Shown: positions 34,032-44,411 of the stretch, one piece after another | How the letters are laid out: every line of letters starts with the position of its first letter | Position numbering within the stretch: position 1 is the first letter of the stretch | Source: Candidatus Gastranaerophilales bacterium | GTDB taxonomy: Bacteria; Cyanobacteriota; Vampirovibrionia; Gastranaerophilales; Gastranaerophilaceae | Direction of reading: 5' to 3' | NCBI GenBank assembly: GCA_944325785.1 | Contig: CALVBN010000003.1 | Span: forward strand, 1 to 64,000 | Length of the DNA: 64,000 nt | The notes under the pieces: generated by a model | The model's input: the letters and a program-made list of their open reading frames with translations, nothing else | Databases searched by the model: none | What the model was told of the DNA's origin: nothing | Program-made: the position numbers and the translations under genes

Positions 34032-36674
34032 ATGATAAATTTTTTACTAAAACTATTGGGCGATCCAAATGAGAAAAAAGTTAAAAAAATACAAGGTATT
34101 ATAGATCACATAAATGCTCTTGAACCCGAGTTCGAAAAACTTACGGATGCTGAATTGAGAGCTAAAACAGATGAATTCAAGGCTATTCTTGCAAAACGTC
34201 CGACATCTGATAATGAAAAGGCTGATAGAATTCTTGAAAAAGAAGCTCTGGATAAAATACTTCCGGAGGCTTTTGCAACCGTACGTGAAGCCGGTAAAAG
34301 AGTCTTAAATATGCGTCACTTTGATGTTCAGCTTATTGGTGCGTATTTTTTGCATAACGGTCATATTGCAGAAATGAGAACCGGTGAAGGTAAAACCCTT
34401 GTTGCAACTCTTGCCGCATACTTGAACGCATTAACGGGCAAAGGTGTTCACGTAGTAACGGTAAATGATTATCTTGCAAAACGTGACAGTGAATGGATGG
34501 GGCAAATTTATAAGTTTTTGGGGCTTACTGTCGGAGTAATTCTTTCTAACCAGCATGACGCTGATGAATTTAATCGTAAACGTGCTGCCTATAGCTGTGA
34601 CATAACTTATGGCACAAACAATGAGTTTGGTTTCGACTACCTAAGGGATAACATGGCTGCATCTAAAGATATGCTGGTTCAAAGACCGTTTAATTATGCT
34701 ATCATCGATGAAGTCGACAGTATTCTTATTGATGAAGCGAGAACTCCTCTTATTATAAGCGGACGTGTGGAAAAGTCAGCCGATACTTATACATTGATGG
34801 CAAAAGTTGCACCACAGTTAGTGAAAAATACTGACTATGAAGTTGATGAAAAGAATAAAAATGTTATTCTGACAGAAGATGGTATAGATAGAGCACAGGA
34901 AATTATCGGATGCAAAGATTTGTTTGATATTAACAATCAATATGCACACGATTTGTTAAACGCTCTAAAAGCAAAAGAATTATTTACCCGCGACACCGAT
35001 TATGTTGTAAAAGACGGGGAAATTATGATTGTCGATGAATTTACCGGACGTTTAATGCCAGGCAGACGCTGGTCTGACGGGCTTCACCAGGCAATAGAAG
35101 CTAAAGAGGGAGTCGAAATTCAAGACGAAACTCAAACTCTTGCAAGTATAACCTTCCAAAACCTGTTTAGACTGTATCCGAAACTTTCCGGTATGACAGG
35201 TACTGCAATGACGGAAGAAGCAGAATTTGGTAAGATTTATAACCTTGAAGTTACCGTAATTCCGACTAATAAGCCGGATATCAGAATTAATTATCCGGAT
35301 GTTATATATAAAACAGAAAAAGCCAAGTATGATGCAGTAGTAGAAGACATTATTGCTCAGAATAAAATTGGCAGGCCGGTGCTTGTTGGTACGGTAAGTA
35401 TTGAAAAATCTGAATATATTTCAGCACTGTTAAATAAAAAAGGTATCAAGCATAATGTTTTGAACGCAAAGCAGCACGAAAGGGAAGCATATATTATTGC
35501 ACAGGCTGGACGTGTAGGGGCGGTAACGATTGCTACAAATATGGCTGGGCGCGGTACTGATATTCTCTTAGGCGGTAATGCGGAATTTCTTGCAAAAGAA
35601 GAACTTGATAAAAAGGGAATAACGCCGGAGAATGATAAATACGAAGAATTAAAAACTGAAGCTCTGGCAAAAGCACGGCAAATCACAGAAGCAGAACACG
35701 CTAAAGTCGTTCAGCTCGGCGGACTTCATGTAATAGGTACGGAAAGACACGAATCCCGAAGAATTGATAATCAGCTTAGAGGTCGTGCAGCAAGGCAAGG
35801 TGACCCTGGTTCTACCAGATTTTTCCTTTCTCTTGAAGATAACCTTATGAGAATTTTCGGCGGAGATAAGATTACCGGCTTGATGAATATGCTTAATGTT
35901 GAAGAAAATATGGCAATAGAATCCTCTCTTATAACAAAGCAGATTCAATCCGCCCAGAAGAAGGTTGAAACATATCACTTTGATATTCGTAAAAACGTAC
36001 TCCAATACGATGATGTTATGAATATCCAGAGAGAGAAATTCTACGCTCAAAGACGCAAAGTTCTTGAGGGCAAGGATTTGAGAGGTGATATAGAATATAT
36101 GATAGACAGAGAAATTGACAGGCTTCTAAAGAGTTATATTACTCCTGAAATGAATCCAGAAGAATATATCCAAGAAGATTTGCAGACACTCATAAAAGAA
36201 CTGCACTCAACAATTCCTCAGCTTACATATATATCAGTGGATGACATTAAGAATTACAGATATCCGAGAATATATGACTCTTTAAGAGAAGCTTCGCTAA
36301 AAGCATATAAAGAACATGAAGAAGAAATTATCGGCTTCTATAATACAATATCTGAACAGTATGACCCGTCGTTTGAAAAACAGGAAGTGTTCTCTGAAAA
36401 CAACATTATGCGTTCCCTGGAAAGAGATATCCTTTTAAGAGTGGTTGATAACCAGTGGATTGATCATCTTCATAATATTGATATGCTTAAAGACGGCATA
36501 GGGCTTCGTGCATACGGTCAGAAAGACCCGCTGATAGAATATAAGAAAGAAGCATATGACTTATTTAACAAAATGATGTATGAAATACAAAGCAATACCG
36601 TTAAATACCTGTTTAGAGCAAAATTCGGCATTCAATTTGTTTCTGATGATGGTATTGAAGTTATAGAAAGTTAA
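34032..36674 (+). CDS. secA: Preprotein translocase ATPase SecA (880 aa)
   Basis: Drives export of unfolded preproteins through SecYEG. ATG 34032 has GGAGAGG six bases before it. The motor domain begins with the Walker A region [16 protein letters not shown] (about 115); [21 protein letters not shown] is Walker B with flanks (about 225). The second nucleotide-binding fold holds [15 protein letters not shown] and [18 protein letters not shown]. The helical scaffold follows ([38 protein letters not shown]). The C-terminal zinc motif (CxCxSGxxxxCH) that binds SecB and lipids is absent; the protein ends DGIEVIES. Monocistronic, with a terminator directly after. Confidence 0.97.
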   Translation: MINFLLKLLGDPNEKKVKKIQGIIDHINALEPEFEKLTDAELRAKTDEFKAILAKRPTSDNEKADRILEKEALDKILPEAFATVREAGKRVLNMRHFDVQLIGAYFLHNGHIAEMRTGEGKTLVATLAAYLNALTGKGVHVVTVNDYLAKRDSEWMGQIYKFLGLTVGVILSNQHDADEFNRKRAAYSCDITYGTNNEFGFDYLRDNMAASKDMLVQRPFNYAIIDEVDSILIDEARTPLIISGRVEKSADTYTLMAKVAPQLVKNTDYEVDEKNKNVILTEDGIDRAQEIIGCKDLFDINNQYAHDLLNALKAKELFTRDTDYVVKDGEIMIVDEFTGRLMPGRRWSDGLHQAIEAKEGVEIQDETQTLASITFQNLFRLYPKLSGMTGTAMTEEAEFGKIYNLEVTVIPTNKPDIRINYPDVIYKTEKAKYDAVVEDIIAQNKIGRPVLVGTVSIEKSEYISALLNKKGIKHNVLNAKQHEREAYIIAQAGRVGAVTIATNMAGRGTDILLGGNAEFLAKEELDKKGITPENDKYEELKTEALAKARQITEAEHAKVVQLGGLHVIGTERHESRRIDNQLRGRAARQGDPGSTRFFLSLEDNLMRIFGGDKITGLMNMLNVEENMAIESSLITKQIQSAQKKVETYHFDIRKNVLQYDDVMNIQREKFYAQRRKVLEGKDLRGDIEYMIDREIDRLLKSYITPEMNPEEYIQEDLQTLIKELHSTIPQLTYISVDDIKNYRYPRIYDSLREASLKAYKEHEEEIIGFYNTISEQYDPSFEKQEVFSENNIMRSLERDILLRVVDNQWIDHLHNIDMLKDGIGLRAYGQKDPLIEYKKEAYDLFNKMMYEIQSNTVKYLFRAKFGIQFVSDDGIEVIES

Positions 36675-36680
36675 AAAATA

Positions 36681-36714
36681 AAAAAAAAGAGGCTTTTATA
36701 AAGCCTCTTTTTTT
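36681..36714. terminator. Bidirectional terminator, secA and prepilin
   Basis: An aaaaagaggcttt/aaagcctcttttt hairpin flanked by A and T runs, six bases after the secA stop and 12 bases from the convergent prepilin stop. Confidence 0.9.
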
Positions 36715-36725
36715 ATCAACAAAGA

Positions 36726-37478
36726 TTAATACTTATAAACAACCTTCCAGTTATTATCCATTACAGAAGCCGAACACGTGGCACCTGATGTTACTGTATC
36801 AGCTGTACATTTATCAGTTCCGTTTTTCCACTCCTGCTCAACAGATGAAGAGTCTGAAGAGCTGTCTTCTTCATCTTCTCCTGCAGAGTATGCTTTTGAC
36901 TGAAGCAGACCGCCGTAAGGAATAAGCTTACCGCTGTTATCAAGAATAAAATAGAATATATCTCTTCCTAAACGGTTTGGTTTTGTTTCAAAACCGTTTA
37001 AATCATAGTAAATATACCCAATTTCTCCTTTGTATGAACCTTTAGCCCTGTCTTTAGCATTCGCAATCACAGCGCTGTTTGTTTCCAGCTGTATGCCAAA
37101 AGCCTCTCCGCTTGCCATATTAAATACTTTTTTACTGCTCATAGCTTCGGGGGCGCCGTCTGAAGAACCTGAATAACTCTTAGGAGTTAATGTAATTTTG
37201 GACATTGTATCACCGTCTGAAGAACCTTGTACAAAATCTCCCAATACATCCAAGTACTCATCCGTATCGGAAACAGCCGAAGTTATCGTGTTTGCTTCGT
37301 TTTCTACAAGAATATGTTCATTAGCAACTTCCATGGTATTTATAAATTTTCTTAGGGAAGGACCCACCTTTGATTTTTGATAACCGCCTACCAATGCCGG
37401 CATTGTTAATGCAGTTACAACACCTATAATCGCAAGAGTTATCAATACTTCCGCAAGCGTAAAACCAGTTTTTTTCAT
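36726..37478 (-). CDS. Type IV pilin-like prepilin (250 aa)
   Basis: Begins MKKTGFTLAEVLITLAIIGVVTALTMPAL: a short basic leader, the prepilin peptidase site Gly5|Phe6, the conserved Glu5 of the mature protein and the hydrophobic N-terminal helix. The globular part has SYKGEIGYIYYDLNGFETKPNRLGRDIF and a Ser/Asp/Glu-rich loop (about 205-220). The late Cys pair (CTADTV...GATCSA) could form a disulfide loop as in pilins. It is a lone gene with no assembly genes nearby; GAGAGG precedes the start. Likely a minor pilin or pseudopilin of a pilus or secretion machine encoded elsewhere. Confidence 0.88.
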   Translation of the reverse strand: MKKTGFTLAEVLITLAIIGVVTALTMPALVGGYQKSKVGPSLRKFINTMEVANEHILVENEANTITSAVSDTDEYLDVLGDFVQGSSDGDTMSKITLTPKSYSGSSDGAPEAMSSKKVFNMASGEAFGIQLETNSAVIANAKDRAKGSYKGEIGYIYYDLNGFETKPNRLGRDIFYFILDNSGKLIPYGGLLQSKAYSAGEDEEDSSSDSSSVEQEWKNGTDKCTADTVTSGATCSASVMDNNWKVVYKY

Positions 37479-37545
37479 GCTTTTATCCTCTCTCTTTTAG
37501 TAATGTATTTATTTTAACATTTTTTTTTTTATGAGTCTATACAGC

Positions 37546-37575
37546 AAAAAGCCGGATTTATTCTCCGGCTTTTTG
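37546..37575 (-). terminator. Terminator of the GH57 gene
   Basis: A perfect 11-bp stem aaaaagccgga/tccggcttttt with a 7-base loop, 25 bases downstream of the minus-strand stop. Confidence 0.9.
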
Positions 37576-37599
37576 AATATTAAATTAGTTTTATTATTT

Positions 37600-39318
37600 T
37601 TATTGATATAAAGGCGCAAGCTTCTTTTCCTGCTGAGGGATTACGCCTTCTTCTACAGATTGGTATATTCTGTAATCTATTACAGGGAAGCAGTTATCTA
37701 CAGCTTCTATTTCAACAAGCTTGCCTTCATCAATATTGCCGGATTCTATCATATCTGCAATAGTGCTGAATCTGTCTACGTGTTCGTTAAATCTGTCTGT
37801 AGCATAGTCTTTAGCCTGCCAAGTAGTAATCAAGAAAGGCCAATCCGAACTCTGCAATAATAGATTTTCCCTTGCAAGCTGGTTTAAAGCTCTATGTAAA
37901 AGCTTATCTTCCGGTATATTAGGGTACTTATCCGCTATAGCGCAAATACGTTTTTCGCAGGAGTGAATAATCGGCCACATCCATTCTGTTAAGTGGTTCA
38001 TCCATACATAGAAATGACCGCCCTGTCCCCAAGAACTTTCCGGTATTTGAATAGCTTCCTTCGGCGGATATTTCTTAATATATTCGCCTGCAGTAAGTCT
38101 TTCAACTTCCGGCAGATAGTCATGGAATTTCTTGATAACCTGTTTTATAAATTCAACGCCTTCAAACCACCAGTGACCGAACAGCTCTGTATCAAATGAA
38201 ACCATGACAAGACCTTCATGACCTTTTGCAAGTTTATAATCATTTAATAAATGATAAATCAAAGTTGTATAGTGATCCGAATTTTCGTTTACTTTATTCA
38301 TTGCAAGAACCGGATCATAGAGCATTTTATCGCCTAAATCTGTTGTAGGTGATGTAATTCTCCAATAATGCATGCCGGACTTATCATCTTTTTTGTGGAA
38401 TTCTCTGAAGCATCCGTCGCCAGGGTAGCCGTCAGCAGCCGACCAAACTTGATATCCGGCTCTGTCGTTACGTCCCATAACAGCTACTTGTGCATCTGGA
38501 AGCCAGTATGCAGCATATGTATCATAACCGGTTGCAGGTCTTTCCGGAAGCGGAATATATTCAATATTTCCGTACATACCGATTACACGTCTGTTTCCAA
38601 TTGAATTTCCGCCTTCAATAACGTGAGATTCCGTAAAGAAGTATTGTATATCGTTATTTTGAAGAGTTACTTCTATTGCAGGACGCCAGTGCTTTTTGCC
38701 GTCTTTTCCTACATATTCGTAACCTTGTCTGTATGCGCATTCCGGAAGCCAAGCACCCATTGCTTTTTTGCCGAATAATCTTTTCGTTGTATCCTGCCCG
38801 ATTTTGAATTGAGCATTTAGGTTGCTGTCAGTAGCTAATAATGGTGAGAAACCATGAGTAGCACCGGATGTAGTAATTTCAATACATCCTAAATCTTGAT
38901 ACTTTTTGAAATATTTTATCAGATTTTTTTCGTATTTATTAACAAAGTCGTTTCTTAATTTATTCCACCAATCAAAATAATATTTTGCAAGGTATTTTAA
39001 GTGCTGAGAATGAGCAACTTTAGGATCCGGATATCTATCAAGATCTTTTGATACTGAAGCGATTCTTGAATCAATGTATTCAACAAATCCGTTTTGTAAA
39101 TGTTCATCATTTAATTGTTCAGCAAGTATTGGTGTAATACCTACTGTTAATTTCGCTTGAATACCTTCATCATATAATTCTGAAATAGCATTAAGCAGAG
39201 GTACATAAGTTTCTGCCATACATTCGTAAAGGTTCTCTTCTCCGAATGGCCACATTCCCGCCATTCTGTAATATGGCAGGTGGCTGTGCAACATAAATAC
39301 GAATTGTCCTACTGACAT
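37600..39318 (-). CDS. 1,4-alpha-glucan branching enzyme, GH57 family (572 aa)
   Basis: Introduces alpha-1,6 branches into glycogen. The (beta/alpha)7 barrel starts GQFVFMLHSHLPYYR. The nucleophile Glu lies in AWLPECAYRQGYE (about residue 192) and the acid/base Asp in SFDTELFGHWWFEGVEFI (about 377), the two GH57 catalytic motifs. The C-terminal helical domain contains SSWGQGGHFYVWMNHLTEWMW, which matches the branching-enzyme subgroup rather than alpha-amylases. GGAGG precedes the start. It is monocistronic with a strong terminator. GH57 branching enzymes also occur in cyanobacteria. Other glycogen genes are not in the window. Confidence 0.9.
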   Translation of the reverse strand: MSVGQFVFMLHSHLPYYRMAGMWPFGEENLYECMAETYVPLLNAISELYDEGIQAKLTVGITPILAEQLNDEHLQNGFVEYIDSRIASVSKDLDRYPDPKVAHSQHLKYLAKYYFDWWNKLRNDFVNKYEKNLIKYFKKYQDLGCIEITTSGATHGFSPLLATDSNLNAQFKIGQDTTKRLFGKKAMGAWLPECAYRQGYEYVGKDGKKHWRPAIEVTLQNNDIQYFFTESHVIEGGNSIGNRRVIGMYGNIEYIPLPERPATGYDTYAAYWLPDAQVAVMGRNDRAGYQVWSAADGYPGDGCFREFHKKDDKSGMHYWRITSPTTDLGDKMLYDPVLAMNKVNENSDHYTTLIYHLLNDYKLAKGHEGLVMVSFDTELFGHWWFEGVEFIKQVIKKFHDYLPEVERLTAGEYIKKYPPKEAIQIPESSWGQGGHFYVWMNHLTEWMWPIIHSCEKRICAIADKYPNIPEDKLLHRALNQLARENLLLQSSDWPFLITTWQAKDYATDRFNEHVDRFSTIADMIESGNIDEGKLVEIEAVDNCFPVIDYRIYQSVEEGVIPQQEKKLAPLYQ

Positions 39319-39472
39319 TTTTGCCTCCGTTCATTTCTCGTGTTTGAATATATATTTTTACATTATTATTTATAACATAATTTTATCAAAAAAGTAACTC
39401 TTAAGTATTAATACAACGGAATAATGTTACAAATGTTAACTATATTGTAGCCCCGGAAACCCTTCAACAGCT

Positions 39473-39493
39473 CTTATATAAGGTTTATATAAG
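39473..39493 (-). terminator. Possible weak terminator after the radical SAM gene
   Basis: A perfect AT-rich stem cttatataa/ttatataag with loop ggt, seven bases past the minus-strand stop. There is no U run, so the role is uncertain. Confidence 0.4.
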
Positions 39494-39499
39494 ACTCTT

Positions 39500-40330
39500 T
39501 TAACCGATTGAAAAAATGTAATTATTATTTTTTGAGCATGTTGCACAAAAATCTGTTTCGGCGGTTATTGATTTTGAAAAATCTTTGAAAGAACTGCCGC
39601 ATCTCCCCCTGTAATCATTTGCCAGAAACGGACAGGCATAAATCCCGTTTTGGCATAATATTCGTCCGTGCATACAATCTGTTTTTACAGAAGGTTTGCA
39701 AAAATTTTCATCTGAAAAAGATGGATGTGATGATGTTATTTGGATATCTGTATTAAAAATTTCTTGTTCTTTAAAAATTCGGTTGAAATTTTCTATTACT
39801 TCTTTTTCATCAAGATTATAATAGTTTTGGATTGAAAGAACAGATGTAAAATTATAACGGCTCAATGTTTTCAGTGCAAATACTGTTTGTCTGTAGTTCC
39901 CTCTGTATTTAATTTTGTCACTTTCCAGTTCGGAAAAATGAGCAAGGGATAGTTTGAAGAATATTTGACTGCTTCCTTCATCTTCAACTTTTTTTAGAAA
40001 TCTTATCTTTTTTTCGTTCAAAAAACTTGCATTTGTACAAATGCAAACATTGCATCTTTTTAAGCACAATCTTAGAATACTGTTAAAATCCGGATGTGTC
40101 ATGGGTTCTGCGCCTGTGAGATATATGCAGTATAAATTCTCAAATTTTGTATCATTAAGAGCTTCTTTTATTTTGTCTATAGAGATAAAATCTTTTATAT
40201 TTTTATTTATCGGAAAATCAATATAACATCCGGAACACCTCTGGTTGCAGTTTTTCGCCGTTAGCTCAATAAAGAGATTATTAAAATCCGCTAATTTATA
40301 TACCGGTGCGGTGTAAATGCTGTTGCTCAT
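39500..40330 (-). CDS. Radical SAM protein with C-terminal cysteine cluster (276 aa)
   Basis: An iron-sulfur enzyme cleaving S-adenosylmethionine. CNQRCSGC (about residues 32-39) is the CxxxCxxC cluster site. YLTGAEPMTHPDFNSIL is the GGEP-type SAM motif, and CICTNASFL the next strand. The C-terminal part has further cysteines (CMHGRILCQNGIYACPFLAN, GRCGSS, FCATC), consistent with a SPASM or twitch auxiliary cluster, so peptide or sugar modification is plausible. No obvious peptide substrate gene is adjacent. AGGAGG precedes the start. The substrate is unknown. Confidence 0.85.
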   Translation of the reverse strand: MSNSIYTAPVYKLADFNNLFIELTAKNCNQRCSGCYIDFPINKNIKDFISIDKIKEALNDTKFENLYCIYLTGAEPMTHPDFNSILRLCLKRCNVCICTNASFLNEKKIRFLKKVEDEGSSQIFFKLSLAHFSELESDKIKYRGNYRQTVFALKTLSRYNFTSVLSIQNYYNLDEKEVIENFNRIFKEQEIFNTDIQITSSHPSFSDENFCKPSVKTDCMHGRILCQNGIYACPFLANDYRGRCGSSFKDFSKSITAETDFCATCSKNNNYIFSIG

Positions 40331-40446
40331 AAATCCTCCTCTATTTTTGACTTAAACATGTTATTGCACACAAGTTCAAAAAAAAATTATCAAATCGGGG
40401 GGTAAATTTATAGATAGTTGGACAAAAGTTTTTGAACTAAAAAAGA

Positions 40447-41070
40447 TTAATGATTTTCTATTTCACCGTGAAAATCTGTTCCGCCTGTTTGGATTAATTC
40501 CGGATATTTGTCTGCAATTCTTTTTACATCTTTTGAAGAATGAAATTTAACAATCTTTCTGAAACGCGGATATGGATAATAAACTTCTATGCCGTCAAGC
40601 CCGTGTTTCATCAGTCTTTTTACAAGTCTTTCCAAACTCAAAGCCCAATAACAGGCAGGATGTGCAAGTACGGCAATTCCTCCCGCTTCGTGAATGGCTT
40701 TTATTAACTTCGGAACATTTCTGCGGGCAAAAAGTCTTATTATATCCCCCTCTGTTTCCGCCTTATTTTTTGCTAAAAACGGAATAAGAGCGGGAGAATT
40801 TACATCAATGCCGTACGCAAGAAGATGTATGAAAACATAGCCGAACCAGCAGTCAAATTCCGCACCTGTTATTAAAATCTCATCTTTATATTTTTTATGT
40901 CCCTCAACTGTGTTGTGGTCCGTTATTGAAATTAACTTACAGCCACTTTGTTTAGCGCTCTCTATAATTCCTTTAAAATCTGCTTTTCCGTCAGAATAAC
41001 TTGAATGTATATGTAAATCAACTTTGCCGGATTTAAAATCTTCTTCCGTCAAATCTCTAATGTTTTTCAT
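40447..41070 (-). CDS. PHP-domain phosphoesterase (207 aa)
   Basis: A metal-dependent phosphoesterase. DLHIHSSYSDGKADF gives the first His pair and Asp. ITDHNTVEGHKKY, AHPACY and GGTDFHGEI supply the remaining ligands of a trinuclear centre. It resembles the TrpH/YciV group (nucleoside bisphosphate phosphatase or 5'-3' RNA exonuclease) but is shorter, lacking about 70 residues of the insert. ITGAEFDCWFGYVFIHLLAYGID matches the family middle strand (TGxExxxxxxxxxxHLLxYxxD). Divergent from the membrane gene at 41121. Confidence 0.85.
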   Translation of the reverse strand: MKNIRDLTEEDFKSGKVDLHIHSSYSDGKADFKGIIESAKQSGCKLISITDHNTVEGHKKYKDEILITGAEFDCWFGYVFIHLLAYGIDVNSPALIPFLAKNKAETEGDIIRLFARRNVPKLIKAIHEAGGIAVLAHPACYWALSLERLVKRLMKHGLDGIEVYYPYPRFRKIVKFHSSKDVKRIADKYPELIQTGGTDFHGEIENH

Positions 41071-41120
41071 AATAATATCTTTATACTACAATTATAAAAA
41101 AGAAGCGAGGGCAAAAATAT

Positions 41121-42107
41121 ATGGCGAAGAAAAAACAGACACCTTTAAATATTTTTACCGAATCAATCGGATTATATTTTTCTAATTTTGATAAGTTTAT
41201 AAAATACATGTCTTTTCCTGTATTAGGTCAGATTGCAGGTTTGGGGCTTGTATTTTTAATAACGTTTTTTTATACAAAACATTTGCCTGTGCTTATTGAA
41301 AAATACGCTTTATTTAATGATTTTAATATTTTGATTTTAATTTCGATATTGATAACTCTCCCGGGTTTGGCAATATTTGTAAAAGCTTTCTGGGAGTATC
41401 TTGTAGCCTACGGCGCAGTAAACTCAATGTATGAAAACATGTCTAAATCCGGAAAGGTATATGATTTTGATGCCCATACTGAATTAATTAAAAGAAGAAC
41501 AATGCCGTTTATTGGCTTATGGTTTTTATTCGGAGTTTTTTCTTTAATAGCGGTCTGTCCGTTATTTTGGGTAATTTGCGCAATACTCGCCGTCTATTTT
41601 GTACTGGTGTTTCAAGTTTTTACTTTTGAACCGGAACTTTCTCCACTTGGATGTGTAAAAAGAAGCATGGGGCTTATAAAGGGACATTTTGCTTCGACAT
41701 TTATGCTGATGCTCTTTGCAGGTGTTCTTACTTATATTTTTATTCCGCAGGTTATAATAAAGATTTTCGAAGTTGCAAGAATAGAAGAGTTTTTGGCTAA
41801 TATGCTTTTTCCGCTGATAAATCAGCTTCCGGAATTGAATTTTACTCAATACGGGCTTGGAATAATTTCTAAAAACGAGATTGCAGTATTTACAATTCAG
41901 ACATTTGTAGCGCAGATTCTTATCCAATATACTCTGCCGATGCGCTCTATTCTCTGGTCATTGTGGTATAAGGAATTGGCTGGAACTGGCAAAAGTCAGC
42001 GTCCAAGCGAAAAATTAATGGAAGCTTCACGTAAAAAATACGGAAAGAAAAGGATTGATAAAAATATTCTTAAGCGCGCGGCTGAGAAAGACGATAATGA
42101 GGCTTAA
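41121..42107 (+). CDS. Multi-pass membrane protein (328 aa)
   Basis: About six hydrophobic segments (for example VLGQIAGLGLVFLITFFY, ILILISILITLPGLAIFVKAF, FIGLWFLFGVFSLIAVCPLFWVICAILAVYFVLVF). FEPELSPLGCVKRSMGLIKGHF between helices resembles the inner repeat of GPDPase-type or DUF975-type membrane domains, which are poorly understood. The C-terminal 50 residues are strongly basic and cytoplasmic (KLMEASRKKYGKKRIDKNILKRAAEK). The 3' end overlaps the convergent membrane gene by 38 bases. Function unknown. Confidence 0.75.
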   Translation: MAKKKQTPLNIFTESIGLYFSNFDKFIKYMSFPVLGQIAGLGLVFLITFFYTKHLPVLIEKYALFNDFNILILISILITLPGLAIFVKAFWEYLVAYGAVNSMYENMSKSGKVYDFDAHTELIKRRTMPFIGLWFLFGVFSLIAVCPLFWVICAILAVYFVLVFQVFTFEPELSPLGCVKRSMGLIKGHFASTFMLMLFAGVLTYIFIPQVIIKIFEVARIEEFLANMLFPLINQLPELNFTQYGLGIISKNEIAVFTIQTFVAQILIQYTLPMRSILWSLWYKELAGTGKSQRPSEKLMEASRKKYGKKRIDKNILKRAAEKDDNEA

Positions 42108-43665
42108 TCCTATATACGTTGAATATTAAGCCTTCTCCTATTTGTTTTTGGAATTCATAATTTTTCAGTACAAATTCAAATATTTTGCCGGCATAGTCCT
42201 GCCCAAAATATGAGTAGTAATAATTTGAAGTATTATAATTGCTGATAATTATATATTCCGGACGTGTAAGCTCAAATCTGCCTGTTATTATATCTTCGCC
42301 GAAAGTTTCGACATAAAGAGGAATAAGCGAATAGAATTTGTTGTCAGATTCTCTTTGGGTTAAGAAGTTTATTGCAAGGTTTTCCGGATATACAAGGACT
42401 CTGTCAGTAGGAAGAGTTTCTGTATTTATATAATTAATAAATTTATTAATAGAGTTTCCGTTATATTTTGTGGCATATACTATTCCGGAAGGAGTTTTGA
42501 TTTTAACATTTTTATTAATAAGCCCTGTTGTATTTTTAATGCCTATTGAGAAGGCACAGAGCAGAAGTATTACAAAAAGAGATTTTTTAAATCTTTTGGG
42601 TATTAATATGAAAAGCGGTATTAAGGCAAACGGAATGAAGAATACTCCGTATGACTGCAAGGTAAACGCGAAGAACAGTTTTATGGATGCAAGAAGCGAT
42701 GCCAGTATAATAAATTTTTTTGCAGAACCCAGACTGTGAAATTTTATTGCAAATAGTATAAGAATTAGAGGAAAGACAAATATAAGACTTTCCGGAGATG
42801 CAATAAAATAAAAGTAAACTGCTAAGGCTATAATAAGCCATATATTTCTAAAATAGTAAAAGAAAACCAGAGGAACTGTTAGTTTTAAAAAGTTAATAAT
42901 ATAAATAGGTATTAATTCCCATCTGAAGACAAGTCCGGTAACTGAGTAGAACCAATATAGAGTTTTAGTGGATGACATCGTAAGTATTAAACTGCAGGCT
43001 GTAAGCAAATCCTTAAACTGCAAACCTTTAATAAATAGAGGGGTAAAAGTAATAATCAAAGGTAGTATAAAAGCCGTAATATTCTTAAGCCATCCCTTTT
43101 TCCCGCTTGCATATATCAAAAGCGGAAGTAATAGTATAAACTCGTACTTGGAACAAATCGCAAATGAATACATCAAATATGCAGGGAAAAATTTTTTATT
43201 GAGTGCAAAATATATGCAGGCAAGCGTGAATAAAAGTCCGTACAGCACGCCGTAAGAATATGGAAAGAAGAAATTAAAGACATTTGGCGACAGCACGCCT
43301 CCGGCTATTATAAATAATACAACCGCAAGGCTGTAGTTTTTATGCATAAACCTGTTTGAGATTATAAATGTAAGATTGCATATCCCGACTGTAGCCAAGA
43401 GTGAGGCAAAGTACAGAACTTTCAAATTTATTCCGAAAATAAAAAATAAAAGCGCATTGAATAAATAGGCAAACGGTGTGTATATTGTAAAAATATTTTT
43501 GTATAAAAGCTGACCTTTGAGAATTTCTGCAGGAATATAAGCTTCTCTGAAGGAATCAACGATAACATCTCCGAACCTGCCATAGAAGATAGTGAAGGCA
43601 AGTACTATTAATATATTAAATAGCAAAATCTGCCAATTTTTTTTACACATTTCTTTAATCATCAA
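42070..43665 (-). CDS. GT-C type membrane glycosyltransferase-like protein (531 aa)
   Basis: About ten membrane helices. The first periplasmic loop reads GDVIVDSFREAYIPAEILKGQLLYKNIFTIYTPFAYLFNALLFFIFG, the layout of GT-C enzymes (acidic D..RE motif, then K..F..YTP) that use polyprenyl-phosphate sugars, as in PMT/ArnT-like proteins. The C-terminal 130 residues form a soluble periplasmic domain (SGIVYATKYNGNSINKFINYIN, TDRVLVYPENLAINFLTQRESD). Probable role: moving sugars onto envelope glycans or proteins. Its substrate is unknown. Convergent overlap of 38 bases with the preceding gene. Confidence 0.7.
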   Translation of the reverse strand: MMIKEMCKKNWQILLFNILIVLAFTIFYGRFGDVIVDSFREAYIPAEILKGQLLYKNIFTIYTPFAYLFNALLFFIFGINLKVLYFASLLATVGICNLTFIISNRFMHKNYSLAVVLFIIAGGVLSPNVFNFFFPYSYGVLYGLLFTLACIYFALNKKFFPAYLMYSFAICSKYEFILLLPLLIYASGKKGWLKNITAFILPLIITFTPLFIKGLQFKDLLTACSLILTMSSTKTLYWFYSVTGLVFRWELIPIYIINFLKLTVPLVFFYYFRNIWLIIALAVYFYFIASPESLIFVFPLILILFAIKFHSLGSAKKFIILASLLASIKLFFAFTLQSYGVFFIPFALIPLFILIPKRFKKSLFVILLLCAFSIGIKNTTGLINKNVKIKTPSGIVYATKYNGNSINKFINYINTETLPTDRVLVYPENLAINFLTQRESDNKFYSLIPLYVETFGEDIITGRFELTRPEYIIISNYNTSNYYYSYFGQDYAGKIFEFVLKNYEFQKQIGEGLIFNVYRIKPHYRLSQPRA

Positions 43666-43758
43666 TTTTATCTTAACAAAGCTTTACAAAGAAAGCAATT
43701 TTTGAAGAGAAATTAACTTTATATATATGTGTAGCAAAAGAAGGTTAATTAAAGTAAA

Positions 43759-44310
43759 ATGGCAGTGAATCCTTATACATTAAATCATTTGTATAGCAAC
43801 GGCATTCTTGATTACGTTCCGTATGATCTGGCAGGCGGTGTGAATGTAAGTTCGTTAAACGCTATGCAGAATCCTTATATGATGTCTGCAATGCAGGGCT
43901 CATTGTATCAAAATTACGGTAATAATGCAGATTCTTTTGTGCAGAATTCAAATGGCATTCAAGGGTATGGAACTCAATCAAATGCCGGCATGAATGGTTT
44001 TGGAATGCAAGGAATAGGTGATTACTCGCATGCGGGTATGAACGGTTTCGGAGTTCAGGGAATCGGAACAAATTCGCAGGCTGGAATTAACGGCTTTGGC
44101 GGAGGTTTTGGCGGACTCGGGCAGGATGTCTCAAACGGGGTTAAGAATACTGCCGGATTTTTAGGAAGCCTTCCTAATACAGTAAAAGGAATTGCTTCAG
44201 CTGCAATTCTTATAGGTGCTGCAGCATTATGTCTTAAAGGGAAAAAGAAACCTCCCGTCTCAGAGGGTTCAAAATGGAACCCTGTAAATTGGTTTAAGAA
44301 AACTAAATAA
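43759..44310 (+). CDS. Gly/Asn-rich repeat protein with hydrophobic C-terminal segment (183 aa)
   Basis: N-terminal 60 residues are Tyr/Asn/Met-rich. Three degenerate units of about 18 residues follow (SNAGMNGFGMQGIG, SHAGMNGFGVQGIG, SQAGINGFGGGFGG). A hydrophobic helix (VKGIASAAILIGAAALCLKG) precedes a basic tail (KKKPPVSEGSKWNPVNWFKK), giving a tail-anchored or helical-hairpin look. No signal peptide. The ribosome site is weak. A strong terminator follows. No family recognised; the repeats recall low-complexity surface or scaffold proteins. Confidence 0.65.
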   Translation: MAVNPYTLNHLYSNGILDYVPYDLAGGVNVSSLNAMQNPYMMSAMQGSLYQNYGNNADSFVQNSNGIQGYGTQSNAGMNGFGMQGIGDYSHAGMNGFGVQGIGTNSQAGINGFGGGFGGLGQDVSNGVKNTAGFLGSLPNTVKGIASAAILIGAAALCLKGKKKPPVSEGSKWNPVNWFKKTK

Positions 44311-44346
44311 CCTTATTAAAATACCTTATTAATTAACCGAATTTTC

Positions 44347-44368
44347 ACGCCGAAAGGCGTTTTTTTTT
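44347..44368 (+). terminator. Rho-independent terminator
   Basis: Stem acgcc/ggcgt with GAAA tetraloop followed by eight or more T, 36 bases after the stop. Confidence 0.92.
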
Positions 44369-44411
44369 TATGCTAACATATTATTAAAGAGAGATATAAA
44401 GAGGATTTATT